Below, one piece after another: positions 39,701-46,125 of a stretch of 64,000 nt of DNA (positions are counted from its first letter, which is position 1; each line of letters starts with the position of its first letter). Origin of the DNA: Albula goreensis (lineage: Eukaryota > Chordata > Actinopteri > Albuliformes > Albulidae); assembly GCA_022829145.1 (NCBI GenBank), contig CM040763.1, positions 25,347,488 to 25,411,487 of the forward strand, written 5' to 3'. Both the position numbers and the translations under genes were made by a program. The notes below the pieces were generated by a model that did not search any database, had not been told where the DNA came from, and saw only the letters and a program-made list of their open reading frames with translations.

Positions 39701-40872
39701 TTAGCAAGATCTGTGGCACTCAAATTTTTATGCAGGACCAAATAACTTCTAGATGTGATAGAACTATATTAATACTACACAGAATCAAAATTTGGCTGCA
39801 AGAAAGTAAAAACTAGTGGAGATATTAATTTAGGAAAATTAAAGATTCTTTGTTCAGGTATGTTTTATTAATTTGATTACTGTAAACCAGTCAGCTACAA
39901 CTATTTACATTAGTTCATGTTGAAAATTATCTTTAGGGTTTCTTGGATGTTCAGTACAAATTGCAACCCAATCCAGTGAAGAATAAGCAATTGGTGAGGC
40001 TTAGAATACACATACAAAGAATCGCTAAAATGCTCAGAGGGCAAAACTTCAAAAATTCAAAACTGAAAAGGTATTTGGAGTACAGTTATAGGATTTTGCA
40101 AGGTCCTATTCATTTAATCGAAGTTTTTACATGAATTTTTTTAGAGAAAAGCCATGACATGAACTGGGGGTCCTGAGTGATTTGGCATGTAATGACCTGT
40201 ATACCTTTTTATAAAGATATCGCCATTAAACAATTTTATTAGACTAGAATCTGACCCTTACTGTATCCTCCCTCTAAGATCGTGTCATGCTAACATGGAA
40301 AGCTTCCACCTCTCCTACAATGACAATGGCTCAGATTCAATCAACATTTGTCCTTAACTGCAACTGAATGAGACTGTTTTTTTAGTGTGGTGAGTTAATT
40401 TTCATGATTGCTGAACTCATCAAATTGTGTCAGTGAAGACAAAAATGAACACTTGCATTTAAAAGTTGAGGACAAATGGTAATTAATCAGTAACAGAGCT
40501 CCTTATGTACATGTGGACTCGTCTTTGTGCTCCAGCCCCGAATTTAGCTGGAAATGCTAATATGGTGGCTGCTTTTGAGAGCTCAATTTTGACTCTTTGA
40601 CTAACATTTTGATTCTCAACCAATCAGTTTTACCTACAATGTACTGATGTATTCATGAAATGTATGCAGTATTTTCCAGTGTATTGATAGAGATAACAAT
40701 AGATAAAAATACAAAAAGCACAAAAATCATGACATTTGACAGAACAGTTTGTCCTCCTTGTTTTGAACAGGTGGATGATGTACAAGAAGAGTCTCTCTTT
40801 GAAGAGCCAGAAGACAGAGCACCTAAGCCAAACACAGATTTCATTGCATCATTCATAGTCTCTGAAGTGTAA
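6565..40872 (+). CDS. chs1: Chitin synthase (GT2 family), 18 traced exons, 5' end missing
   Basis: The enzyme polymerises UDP-N-acetylglucosamine into chitin at the plasma membrane. Eighteen exons with GT-AG borders join in a consistent phase to give 1,233 residues plus stop: 6565-6700, 8189-8371, 8698-9731, 9820-9909, 10268-10426, 23111-23285, 24014-24115, 24200-24341, 25287-25487, 28141-28425, 28656-28835, 30859-31243, 31735-31766, 32107-32171, 33338-33448, 34051-34268, 35746-35848, 40771-40872. In this numbering membrane helices fill residues 20-440. The cytoplasmic core runs from about 450 to 800 and has CATMWHE (9848), LDGDTDF (24230), GEDRW and QRRRW (28254). More helices follow, then SWGTRE (31056), an acidic coiled coil, two helices and an acidic tail. 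All catalytic motifs are intact and no frameshift is seen. This order matches animal chitin synthases; a hyaluronan synthase would be far shorter. The initiator exon is not found. I expect a functional gene. Confidence 0.95.
6918..7445. mobile_element. Non-autonomous hAT element with perfect 8-bp target duplication
   Basis: The ends are TAGGGCTGTGA and TCACAGCCCTA, exact 11-bp inverted repeats. The 8 bp just outside on each side are both GTGGTGTG (6910-6917 and 7446-7453), as expected for hAT insertion. The interior has no transposase. It holds a trinucleotide hairpin (about 7,150-7,240) and TA/CG-rich terminal sequence. One caution is that the host sequence is itself repetitive, so the duplication could partly reflect the array. 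Confidence 0.85.
7148..7242. repeat. Trinucleotide inverted repeat (AAT/AAG against CTT/ATT)
   Basis: A run of AAT then AAG triplets is followed, after a few bases around TGATTTATT, by CTT then ATT triplets. Together they can fold into a long imperfect hairpin. It lies inside the hAT element at 6,918-7,445. Confidence 0.8.
7856..8188. other. Intron sequence, nothing recognised
   Basis: This is the end of the intron between traced exons 1 and 2. It closes in a T-rich tract and TCTGCAG acceptor immediately before 8,189. No gene or element is recognised. Confidence 0.5.
8189..8371 (+). CDS. chs1: chs1 traced exon 2: membrane segments
   Basis: Sixty-one codons, phase 0 at both ends, with TCTGCAG acceptor and GTGAGT donor. 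The exon encodes two hydrophobic segments (SSLLLLITLV and a VLWLGVTLISPSILLLL helix) joined by a short Ser/Arg-rich loop, then a basic stretch, KFMFKGSQKPSWR. It matches the N-terminal membrane region of animal chitin synthases. Confidence 0.85.
8698..9731 (+). CDS. chs1: chs1 traced exon 3: large N-terminal membrane exon
   Basis: This single 1,034-bp exon encodes 344 codons plus two bases. It contains most of the N-terminal transmembrane bundle, about six helices. The most conserved part reads LNGVGFPSAVLQ and then LSWWENYSTLFN, both typical of animal chitin synthases. Its C-terminal end turns basic and cytoplasmic (EIQRIERTQDLFLRR), leading into the catalytic domain. Acceptor CTCCCAG, donor GTAAGA. 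The long frames on the other strand and in the other plus frame are shadows of this exon. Confidence 0.95.
9820..9909 (+). CDS. chs1: chs1 traced exon 4: start of catalytic domain, CATMWHE
   Basis: A 90-bp exon with acceptor TCTCTATAG and donor GTAAAA. It completes an Arg codon from exon 3, then encodes NRDAVTVYLCATMWHE and MKIIISMF. CATMWHE (9848-9868) is the first conserved block of the chitin synthase glycosyltransferase fold. Confidence 0.95.
9910..10267. other. Intron between chs1 exons 4 and 5
   Basis: The intron of 358 bp ends in a T-rich tract and TTTCTAG. Phrases such as TTTAGCAGACACTTTTAATCC resemble tails of fish SINE/LINE-type repeats, but no element could be delimited. Confidence 0.45.
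10268..10426 (+). CDS. chs1: chs1 traced exon 5: UDP-sugar binding half of the fold
   Basis: 159 bp, entering and leaving in phase 2. It encodes SCNDVIFESHIYFDDAF, whose acidic FESHIYFDDAF stretch is typical of family 2 chitin synthases, then a helix NEYAETLVEVITEVY. Donor is GTATGT. The following intron is 12.7 kb. Confidence 0.93.
10785..11135. repeat. AGC-rich tandem repeat
   Basis: Irregular units of about 15-35 bp combine CACAGATCAGAGCAGCAGC with GCCAC/GTGCC variants. Plus-strand translation gives Ser/Ala/Gln-rich protein, but there is no splice context and it lies in an intron, so I treat it as non-coding. Confidence 0.85.
11170..11737. other. Intron sequence with repeated CCTAGTGGCCTG phrases
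   Basis: The phrase CACCTAGTGGCCTG and variants, with GTGTCTGGCTGC and CTTGGCTTACA, recur several times between 11,350 and 11,720. This suggests a degenerate local minisatellite. No coding sequence is recognised. Confidence 0.5.
11738..13521. repeat. Direct tandem duplication, two copies of about 0.86-0.93 kb
   Basis: Copy 1 (about 11,738-12,662) and copy 2 (about 12,663-13,521) both open with CTAGGGAGCATACCCAGC and both end with GGGAAT(G/A)AAAT followed by CCTTACA. In between they share CACACCTAGATGAAATAGAA and AATAGGATTCTGCCAG. Copy 1 carries about 185 bp (around 11,925-12,110) that copy 2 lacks. Divergence is clearly visible, so the duplication is not recent. Copy ends resemble LTR termini (CCTTACA reads TGTAAGG on the other strand), which would suit two old head-to-tail LTRs, but no internal region is present. 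Confidence 0.75.
13527..14232. pseudogene. hAT transposase relic with an internal inversion
   Basis: The plus strand from 13,527 encodes a degenerate hAT transposase. It has YYIAKNDRPYTD early, CSDGASVML near 13,830, and a shifted frame giving LELSVGDAV and FMDKYL to about 13,980. The matching C-terminal piece, DVRWVASSYRTVKAVW, lies on the minus strand (within 14,232-13,963). The back part is therefore inverted relative to the front. Several stops and shifts are present. It resembles the ZBED/ZNF862-like class of hAT proteins and is related to the relic at 45,170-46,125. It cannot be active. Confidence 0.75.
14198..14690. repeat. Left arm of a large inverted repeat
   Basis: This arm is matched in reverse complement by 19,608-19,834. 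The shared parts are CCTAGTC(C/T)CAGTG with a CTTCTCAGCTTTGTGCTTAA block at one end, and GCATTCATAATGCAGTC with CAGCCTCATAAAGCAT at the other. The left arm has about 260 bp more in its middle. The Harbinger copy starts 11 bp inside it. Confidence 0.75.
14701..17709 (+). mobile_element. Harbinger (PIF/Harbinger) DNA transposon, inactive
   Basis: The termini are GGGCCTCATTTATCAAA at the left and TTGATGAATGAGGCCC at the right, imperfect inverted repeats. Each is flanked by AAT, a 3-bp target duplication compatible with this superfamily. The left half carries a HARBI1-like transposase (15,191-16,141). The right half (16,200-17,690) holds no clear second gene, although Harbinger elements often have a Myb/SANT protein. 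A related, shorter copy is at 36,665-38,780. It lies in the big chs1 intron, same orientation. Confidence 0.85.
15191..16141 (+). pseudogene. HARBI1-like transposase, broken
   Basis: The N-terminal part (ATG at 15,191, MADLTLQEN) shows FRLPRPHLL, VLGVLATGTFQQEIGDRSGI and SQPSMSRILPNVV, the helix-turn-helix of HARBI1-type transposases. The frame shifts by one near an A run at about 15,560, then gives TIGAVDCTHVHIKAPS with the first catalytic Asp. Soon after, YLIG joins DRGYPLTTKLMTP across a 64-bp intron (15,716-15,779, GTAAGC to CCCATAG). The roughly 70 residues normally between these blocks, with the second catalytic Asp, are missing. The last acidic residue (MVEC) is present. A family member that lost its middle would be catalytically dead. 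Confidence 0.85.
17710..19607. other. Intron sequence inside the large inverted repeat
   Basis: About 1.9 kb of AT-rich DNA between the Harbinger copy and the right arm, without recognisable coding sequence. It contains the 130-bp tandem duplication at 19,069-19,329. It may be the body of an older element whose ends are the inverted repeats. Confidence 0.4.
19069..19329. repeat. Tandem duplication of about 130 bp
   Basis: Copy 1 (19,069-19,200) and copy 2 (19,201-19,329) both start with AAGCCTCATGTCAAA-type sequence. Both contain GATTGACATGACTTTA and TAAAATCATT. A third truncated start (CCCCATGTCACTATA) follows. Confidence 0.8.
19608..19834. repeat. Right arm of the large inverted repeat
   Basis: Reverse complement of the left arm at 14,198-14,690. 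It starts CACTGAGACTAGGTAAATTA and ends GAATGCATTATGAGG, with a shorter middle than the left arm. The two arms are about 4.9 kb apart. Confidence 0.75.
19835..21076. other. Intron sequence, nothing recognised
   Basis: AT-rich sequence with a short (AT)n run near 20,260 and repeated TATCAGTCTC phrases near 20,565-20,600. No gene or delimited element is visible. Confidence 0.4.
21077..21570 (+). mobile_element. Possible solo LTR
   Basis: The segment begins TGTGACAG and ends CTTGTTACA, as LTR ends do. In plus orientation it has a TATA-like GGTATAAAAGACC at about 21,410 followed about 65 bp later by AATAAA (21,478). The flanking bases (GCTAT and CTACG) do not form a clean target duplication, so the borders are uncertain. 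Confidence 0.5.
21571..22640. other. Intron sequence with a GC-richer block
   Basis: From 21,600 to 22,080 the sequence is GC-richer than its surroundings and has overlapping frames on both strands with no recognisable domain. It adjoins the LTR-like segment and might be retroelement leader sequence. Beyond it nothing is recognised. Confidence 0.35.
22641..22870 (+). mobile_element. LINE reverse transcriptase fragment
   Basis: A plus-strand frame reads FLFGSTVQVRVG and LVENGTPQGSMLSTLLFSIM, the conserved block of non-LTR reverse transcriptases that precedes the catalytic motif (Jockey/I/Rex-type). It is only about 75 codons and both flanks decay at once. It lies 240 bp before chs1 exon 6. 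Confidence 0.8.
23111..23285 (+). CDS. chs1: chs1 traced exon 6: TPYGGRL and KKRWSQ region
   Basis: The acceptor TCAATCTCAG at 23,110 has a good pyrimidine tract and gives the right phase. An alternative AG at 23,125 would not. The exon encodes TPYGGRLKYTLPHG and HLKDKQLIRHKKRWSQ, hallmark animal chitin synthase sequence just before the nucleotide-binding segment. Donor GTGAGG. Confidence 0.95.
23286..24013. other. Intron between chs1 exons 6 and 7
   Basis: A 728-bp intron ending GCTTTCAG. No element could be delimited in it. Confidence 0.5.
24014..24115 (+). CDS. chs1: chs1 traced exon 7
   Basis: Thirty-four codons, phase 0 at both ends. It encodes IMYLYYLLGWKINRKY and an acidic stretch, RFEEGEDENVLTQM. 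The first part directly continues RHKKRWSQ of exon 6, as in insect and fish chitin synthases. Donor GTAAAA. Confidence 0.95.
24200..24341 (+). CDS. chs1: chs1 traced exon 8: catalytic LDGDTDF
   Basis: It encodes NTYILALDGDTDFLP, with the metal-coordinating DGD at 24,233-24,241, followed by VMLLVDRLKLYPEVGAACGR and IHPTGTG. Acceptor TTCTCAG, donor GTAACT, phase 1 out. The preceding intron is only 84 bp. Confidence 0.96.
24342..25286. other. Intron between chs1 exons 8 and 9
   Basis: A 945-bp AT-rich intron. Around 24,950-25,035 it shares TGGCTAATTATTTGACCAGT and flanking words with a segment at 35,075-35,120 in a later intron, so both are copies of one interspersed repeat. No coding sequence. 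Confidence 0.5.
25287..25487 (+). CDS. chs1: chs1 traced exon 9: substrate-site block CSPGCFSLFR
   Basis: It encodes GPMVWYQKFEYAVGHWLQ and VLCSPGCFSLFRGAALMDD, then YVQYDQG. These are highly conserved core segments: the QXXEY helix and the SPGCFSLFR block. Acceptor TCCTTCAG, donor GTGCTA, phase 1 to 1. Confidence 0.96.
25488..28140. other. Intron between chs1 exons 9 and 10
   Basis: A 2.65-kb AT-rich intron. A TTAA followed by CACTAGAACTTCCAGG begins a piggyBac-like end at 25,732. The rest contains no recognised element. The two short frames at 27,039-27,382 have no domain support. Confidence 0.5.
25732..25790. mobile_element. piggyBac-like terminus
   Basis: TTAA is followed by CACTAGAACTTCCAGGA and then by the near-palindrome GGGTCAAATTGACCC (25,769-25,783). 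This arrangement is common at ends of fish piggyBac-derived elements. No matching right end was found in the intron, so it may be a fragment. Confidence 0.4.
28141..28425 (+). CDS. chs1: chs1 traced exon 10: GEDRW and QRRRW catalytic motifs
   Basis: The exon opens on the codon completing Gly, then EDRW (28,143-28,154), whose Asp is the catalytic base in processive family 2 transferases. QRRRW is at 28,254-28,268 and binds the growing chain. It is followed by GPSTMANTIDLL and the first helix of the C-terminal membrane part. A nearby AG at 28,102 is not used because it breaks the frame. Donor GTAAGC. Confidence 0.97.
28426..28655. other. Short intron between chs1 exons 10 and 11
   Basis: A 230-bp intron with donor GTAAGC and acceptor CTCTTTCAG. 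It contains no recognised element. Confidence 0.5.
28656..28835 (+). CDS. chs1: chs1 traced exon 11: C-terminal transmembrane helices
   Basis: It encodes hydrophobic segments SFTFILSIH, ALILATVPPFIYLILCF and TIAAVMSVLYAFLMTATILS, separated by the short polar QLKSDTQ. These are membrane helices that help form the chitin-translocating channel in this family. Phase 1 to 1, donor GTAAAC. Confidence 0.95.
28836..30858. other. Intron between chs1 exons 11 and 12
   Basis: A 2.0-kb intron. Its second half (about 29,750-30,640) contains BEL/Pao retrotransposon remnants. A 16-base A run lies near 30,708. The first half has no recognised content. Confidence 0.5.
29735..30640 (+). mobile_element. BEL/Pao retrotransposon gag remnant
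   Basis: Near 30,400-30,610 the plus strand encodes MDLLVKWLGKQSAEHA in one frame and then NQPDRGLRMIWDRLDECYGA and DSFPKISNKD in another. This is a recognisable segment of BEL/Pao Gag. A 98-codon frame at 29,739-30,035 (RSTSRGVNGPIAPRKRRQ) may be the Gag N-terminus. Stops and shifts make it non-functional and no LTR is seen. Confidence 0.65.
30859..31243 (+). CDS. chs1: chs1 traced exon 12: membrane helices and SWGTRE
   Basis: It encodes two long helices (LFFISMVLMYVVTAAF and IIFGLLYFLCIPSGYLLL), then VNMNNVSWGTRE (SWGTRE at 31,056-31,073), a motif needed for chitin export in fungi and conserved in animals. A cysteine-bearing cytoplasmic loop (NWKCNCPCW) and an acidic stretch follow. Acceptor GTTCACAG, donor GTAAAA. 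Confidence 0.96.
31735..31766 (+). CDS. chs1: chs1 traced exon 13: 32-bp microexon
   Basis: Bounded by GCATCCTAG and GTAAGT, it supplies KEHLVSAPSQ and exactly bridges the phases of exons 12 (phase 2 out) and 14 (phase 1 in). Without it the frame would not join. The sequence alone does not show whether it is always included. Confidence 0.75.
32107..32171 (+). CDS. chs1: chs1 traced exon 14
   Basis: It encodes GWVAQLQSKSREFALNE in the acidic cytoplasmic loop that follows SWGTRE. The Trp is the one usually found in this loop. Acceptor TTTTAAAG, donor GTAAGG, phase 1 to 0. Confidence 0.85.
32172..33337. other. Intron between chs1 exons 14 and 15
   Basis: A 1.17-kb intron. The part from about 32,250 to 32,600 (GGAATTTATTAGAGTCCA, repeated ACACAGTCCAAGA, then CATGTAGTTTGACAGCACAG) resembles the reverse strand of a fish LTR with its polyadenylation region, but no borders are secure. 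Confidence 0.4.
33338..33448 (+). CDS. chs1: chs1 traced exon 15: acidic coiled coil
   Basis: Thirty-seven codons, phase 0 at both ends: EEEEFWRELQERYLEPL and a charged helix, EDKEKQRKIAEDLKALRNR. The EFW...RYL..L pattern and the coiled-coil stretch match the loop before the last helices in type-A animal chitin synthases. Donor GTATAC. Confidence 0.93.
33449..34050. other. Intron between chs1 exons 15 and 16
   Basis: A 602-bp intron, T-rich near 33,698, ending GATGCACAG. Nothing recognised. Confidence 0.5.
34051..34268 (+). CDS. chs1: chs1 traced exon 16: last two transmembrane helices
   Basis: It encodes VAFVFFICNALWLVATFFLQ, a loop with PKIYINGSIMEGENIF, and a second helix, LMFLLGFFSLLLVQFAAML. 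This pair of closing helices is characteristic of animal chitin synthases. Donor GTGATC, phase 2 out. Confidence 0.95.
34269..35745. other. Intron between chs1 exons 16 and 17
   Basis: A 1.48-kb intron with an A run near 34,508. It carries the interspersed repeat shared with 24,950 (at 35,075-35,120) and a short tandem repeat at 35,430-35,512. No coding sequence. Confidence 0.5.
35430..35512. repeat. Short tandem repeat, about 24-bp unit
   Basis: Three to four imperfect units share CACACAGACATGCACGCC or CACACAGGCATGCATGCC. Translations rich in Cys/His come only from the repeat. Confidence 0.75.
35746..35848 (+). CDS. chs1: chs1 traced exon 17: cytoplasmic tail
   Basis: It encodes IYTLIHCVAYTGTEAKAMK and HFLEDPSNENQ after the last helix. 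Acceptor TTGCTTCTAG and donor GTACAT; phase 2 in, 0 out. It follows exon 16 with exact phase agreement. Confidence 0.85.
35849..36664. other. Start of the last chs1 intron
   Basis: AT-rich sequence with a 21-bp perfect hairpin at 36,377-36,424 and otherwise no recognised content. Confidence 0.5.
36377..36424. repeat. Perfect 21-bp stem hairpin with 6-nt loop
   Basis: The left arm (36,377-36,397) starts TGTCCAGTGAATATTGC and is matched base for base by the right arm (36,404-36,424). The loop is ATGTGA. Confidence 0.9.
36665..38780 (+). mobile_element. Second, internally reshaped Harbinger family copy
   Basis: It begins GTGCCTCATTCATCAAA and ends TTGGTAAATGAGGCCTAAT. It shares long similar stretches with both ends of the copy at 14,701-17,709, for example TTGTGTGTGTAAATGGAAAA near 36,820 and CCCCAGGATTTATGGCAACG near 38,160. 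The transposase region is absent. In its place are a nested insertion (37,045-37,661) and unrelated sequence. It is non-autonomous and sits in the last chs1 intron. Confidence 0.8.
37045..37661. mobile_element. Nested MITE-like element
   Basis: Bounded by GTTTGCTTGCC at the left and GGCAAGCAAAC at the right, exact 11-bp inverted repeats, with TTATTATTATTATTCCTGG near the left end. It lies inside the Harbinger derivative. No coding capacity and no clear target duplication were seen. Confidence 0.55.
38781..40770. other. Rest of the last chs1 intron
   Basis: AT-rich. It has three TAACCC telomere-type units at about 38,942-38,959. A plus-strand frame of 112 codons (39,203-39,541) and another of 63 (39,943-40,134) have no domain I recognise and no splice support. 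The intron ends TTTTGAACAG. Confidence 0.45.
38942..38959. repeat. Short interstitial telomere-type repeat
   Basis: CTAACCCTAACCCTAACCC, three units of the vertebrate telomere hexamer in the CCCTAA orientation, inside the last chs1 intron. Confidence 0.9.
40771..40872 (+). CDS. chs1: chs1 traced exon 18: terminal exon with stop
   Basis: It encodes an acidic tail, VDDVQEESLFEEPEDRAPKP, then DFIASFIVSEV and a TAA stop at 40,870-40,872. The acceptor TTTTGAACAG gives the phase expected from exon 17. Because this tail is poorly conserved, an additional small exon in the 4.9-kb intron before it cannot be excluded. Confidence 0.8.
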   Translation: MDDVQEESLFEEPEDRAPKPNTDFIASFIVSEV

Positions 40873-42630
<1,758 letters not shown>

Positions 42631-42683
42631 TTTATCATTCTCAAGTTATATTGTGTAACATATGTAATCATCAGATATGCTTG

Positions 42684-42728
42684 TTCCATTGATACAGTAA
42701 AAAAAGGTGTTTGACTGTATCAATGGAA
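42684..42728. repeat. 15-bp perfect inverted repeat
   Basis: TTCCATTGATACAGT (42,684-42,698) and ACTGTATCAATGGAA (42,714-42,728) are separated by 15 bp containing an A run. Confidence 0.9.
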
Positions 42729-43480
42729 AGTGTATTCACTCAGCTGCAAGTGGGGTTGAGTCAAAACTCCAGTGAGGCGAATCCCCCCCCCCACCATATC
42801 ACTGTTACATCCAAAAGCTAACAAAGCTAACAAAGGGCAGCTCTCCAGATGTTGCAAACAGGCATCTTGGAGAGTACCCTTACAGATGAGGAGCTGGTGG
42901 TACTTGTGACAATGAAATGGGGCCCTTGGTTGGATACAATGTCTCCAGGAAGACCAAAAGTTCTGAACACTTGCTATAACAAGGCTTCTGCAGTCTGTAG
43001 AGCTGTAGGAAGACTGAGTAAAGTACCAGACAGCAAGAAAATCAGCCAAAAGCTACGAGAATTGCAATTGAGTTCCAAGAGCACAGCTCTTGTTAAAACG
43101 ACACTGATGAGACAGTCATCATCATGGGCAAGAAAGTCAGAACTTGGGCTAGGTAATGGGTCACAGTTACTGGCTTGTGTGCTTATATGCTGGAGTTTTT
43201 AGAGCGTTACTCACTGAGGACCAGTGAGGCTGCTCCACGGGCCTTGGACAAACGTTCCACCCAGCTTGCAAGTGTCTGGGTCCACCACAACACAAGCATA
43301 GACCTAGACAGAGACAATGATAGCTCTCCTCCCGAGTGATATGAATATCTCCTACATTCTCTGAGGGAGAAAATGTGAGTGTAGACTCCATTGAGAAGCC
43401 AATGTAAATAAATTGAGCTACCAGTTTCAGAGACAGCAGGTATAGGCATGTATGTCATTACTACTGCCTTCACCACTACC
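42729..43480. other. Unrecognised sequence with a 117-codon frame
   Basis: A plus-strand frame at 42,849-43,202 encodes LTDEELVVLVTMKWGPWLD and SPGRPKVLNTCYNKASAVCR, which looks protein-like in composition. I recognise no family and there is no clear start, splice or polyA context. A transposon-derived fragment is most likely. Confidence 0.35.
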
Positions 43481-44135
43481 TCTCTCAAGTAACCCTAATC
43501 CTACCTCTTTCAATCATCCCTAACCCTAACTCCCTTTCCCTAAATTTAACACCAACCCGAACCCCTACAATCAACTTCTGGGAAGATTATACAAATGCAC
43601 ACAGGAATTCCACACAGAAGGCACCAAATTTTGCTTACTCAAAACCTCAGGTAGACTGAAGGTCAGTTCATGTTTTTCTTTCCCAGATGGCCCTCATAGA
43701 GGACAACCTGAGAAAGGGACATTTTTTCTACCCTAACCCTACCTTTCTTAACCATCCATAACCCTAACCCTACCTCTCTCAGTCATCCCTAACCCTACCA
43801 AGTGTCCCTAACCGAAACACTGCCTCTCTCAATCATCCCTAACCCAAAATCTCTATCATCCCTAACCCTACTCCTCTCAGTCATCCCTGACCCTACTTTT
43901 CTCAATCATTCCTAACCCTAATTCTATCATCCCTCACTCTACCTCTCTAAAACATCCTTAACCCTATCTCTCTCAATCATCCCTAACCCTTACCTCTCTT
44001 AATCATCCCTAACAGTAGCTCTCTCAATCATCCCTAACCCTACCTCTCTCAATCATCCCTAACCCTAACCCTACCTCTCCCAATCATCCCTAACCCTACC
44101 TCTCTAAATCCTTCCTAACCCTAACAGCCCTAATC
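43480..44135. repeat. Telomere-like minisatellite
   Basis: Roughly 20-28 bp units such as TCAATCATCCCTAACCC plus TACCTCTC recur about 20 times, with one to three CCCTAA hexamers per unit. An interruption without the motif lies at about 43,570-43,725. The units are too diverged for a functional telomere. Confidence 0.85.
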
Positions 44136-44309
44136 ATAACAATATTACCAGTAGAGCTTTTAACAGTCAATAAATAAAAAACACTCACGGGAAAATCTAG
44201 TGTATTGTATTAGGAGGAAAAACATACTATATCTGTGTCAGGAGACAAGGAGATGATCAAAAGTATCAGACTACTGGCAAATTGCCAATGAATGTTAGCT
44301 ATCTAGCTA

Positions 44310-44525
44310 GCCAGCAGGGCTGCATGATATATTGCATTTTAAAAAAAAAAAAATATTGCAGATGAATTTATTGCGATACCCATATTGCAATTTGTTGCGA
44401 TAATTTAATTATTTTAATAAACAAACAACTGTATGGAAAAAAAGAGAGCAGAGAATAGTCGTGTGCACACAACTGGCTCTTGATGCAAAAAAACTCACTG
44501 CGCTATTTGGCTCATTGTCTAAATA
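44310..44525 (+). mobile_element. hAT 5' terminal region
   Basis: CAGGGCTGCATGATATATTG opens a stretch rich in TATTGC/GCGATA words. It then matches the segment at 3,250-3,480 (GAGAGCAGAGAATAGTCGTG, then TGGCTCTTG). It lies about 0.65 kb upstream of a same-strand hAT transposase relic and is probably the left end of that element. Confidence 0.6.
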
Positions 44526-45169
44526 AATTGGCTGGAGGGTCATAGCGAAGCACCTGCCTCAGCTGCAGAAAGTGATCTGATTCCTAAACAAAGAAGCACC
44601 TTGATTGTGTTGCAGTATTTCCGTTTTACACGTGACGACCACACTGAATCAGAAGTGACATGCTGTAAAGATTAACTGATCACTGACAAGTTGGGAGTGA
44701 GGCTTCTTTACCTCAGGAAGAACATGAAAATTTTCAATGAACGTTTGAATGCAGCATTTTAAGAAATATGGTCATCAGTAAGTATGTAGCCCTTGTTTTT
44801 TAAATTACAGTTATCAATGTAAACTGCATACCTTGAAAAGATACAGTCCCATGTCCCCCTTGAAATCTGATTTCTTTATTTGATTGTCATTACAGGGTAT
44901 TGTGTATAAACTGATGACAAAAAATAAAATGAGTCCATTTCAAATGAGGTCTTTAATACAACAAAGTTTGTAAAAAAGTGAAGGGGTCTACATACTTTAT
45001 GAACCCACAGTAAGTGTCCCAGGATACTTTGTTATAACCTGATGTTATTCAAATAGAAATGACAGCAAATATGTATTACAGAGTGCTGTAAGGCAGAGGT
45101 TGATACAGGCTGCAGCACAGGAATTCAGGTAAATGAAGAAAGGGAGGAAGCTAAGACACATAAATACTA
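44526..45169. other. Sequence between hAT end and transposase relic
   Basis: No gene recognised. Probably the 5' non-coding part of the hAT element. Confidence 0.4.
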
Positions 45170-46125
45170 TCCTAGTATTTGGACTGAAAAGCAGTATTTG
45201 CATTTCAAAAAAAAAATCCATGGCTCCTACTAACTTGGGATTATGTTACGTGTGATTATGAGTGGTCAGACTCCACAGTCACCTACAGTCACAATGGTGA
45301 CCAATACCAGCTTGCTTGTCTCAGGATCAAAATATACAAACATGCAGTAGCCAAAAGCCACCAAAAGGCAGATACAATATGCAAAACAAGGTGTCCAATT
45401 GAAGTTGCTGTAGCCAAGAAATTGGACATTGACAGAGAAAAGATAGACAGGCTATTCACCACTGCTTATTTTGTTGCCAAAAACAATAGGCCATGCAGCA
45501 ATGAGCAGAATGCAGATTGCAAAGCAGATGAGACAGAGAGTAGGTCAGTATATACTCAGAATGGAACATTTACCATCGTAATTGATGAATCAACTGCAGT
45601 GTTTCAGGATCTACCAACAGTTATTTTGGTTGGAACTGGATTTGGTTGATCTTGAACACCAGTCAGCCGACAGTTTGCTGGCTTGTCTCCACAAGTGGGG
45701 ATTAAAGAGAAATGCCATCAAGAAGAGCCTACTTGCCTTTGCGTGTGATTGTGCTAGTGTCATGTTGGGTCGAAAATCCAGTGTAGCCACTCGCTTACAA
45801 GAGATACCCTAATCTCATAGTCTGGCACTGCCTCAATCATGGGCTTTAATTAGCAGTTGGAGATGCAGCCAAAGAGCTACATGATGTTAATATTTTACCT
45901 CTTTCATGGACAAACTTTATACCCTCTACAATTGGTCTCCAAAGAACTGTCACATACTGGCTGGTGTACCCAAGATGTTGATGTAAGTTTGCAGAAAATT
46001 TGGAGGGTGCTTGATGTTCGTTGGGCTTCCAGCAGCTTTAGAACAGTCAAAGCTGTGTGGAGGTCATACAAAGCACTCCACTGCCACTTCACCAATGCCT
46101 TCACCAACAATGCCAAATGACATCT
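45170..46125 (+). pseudogene. hAT transposase relic
   Basis: Recognisable blocks in three frames: FTTAYFVAKNNRPCSNE and GTFTIVIDEST, then DLVDLEHQSADSLL and FACDCASVMLGRKSSVATRL, then LDVRWASSSFRTVKAVW near 46,005-46,060. These are the order and motifs of ZBED/ZNF862-like hAT transposases. The frame changes at least twice and the dimerisation domain at the end is not visible. All parts are on one strand, unlike the relic at 13.5 kb. Confidence 0.8.

Noticed and set aside
43480-44135. True chromosome end
   Set aside because: Hexamers are embedded in a longer diverged unit and unique sequence with other elements continues on both sides.
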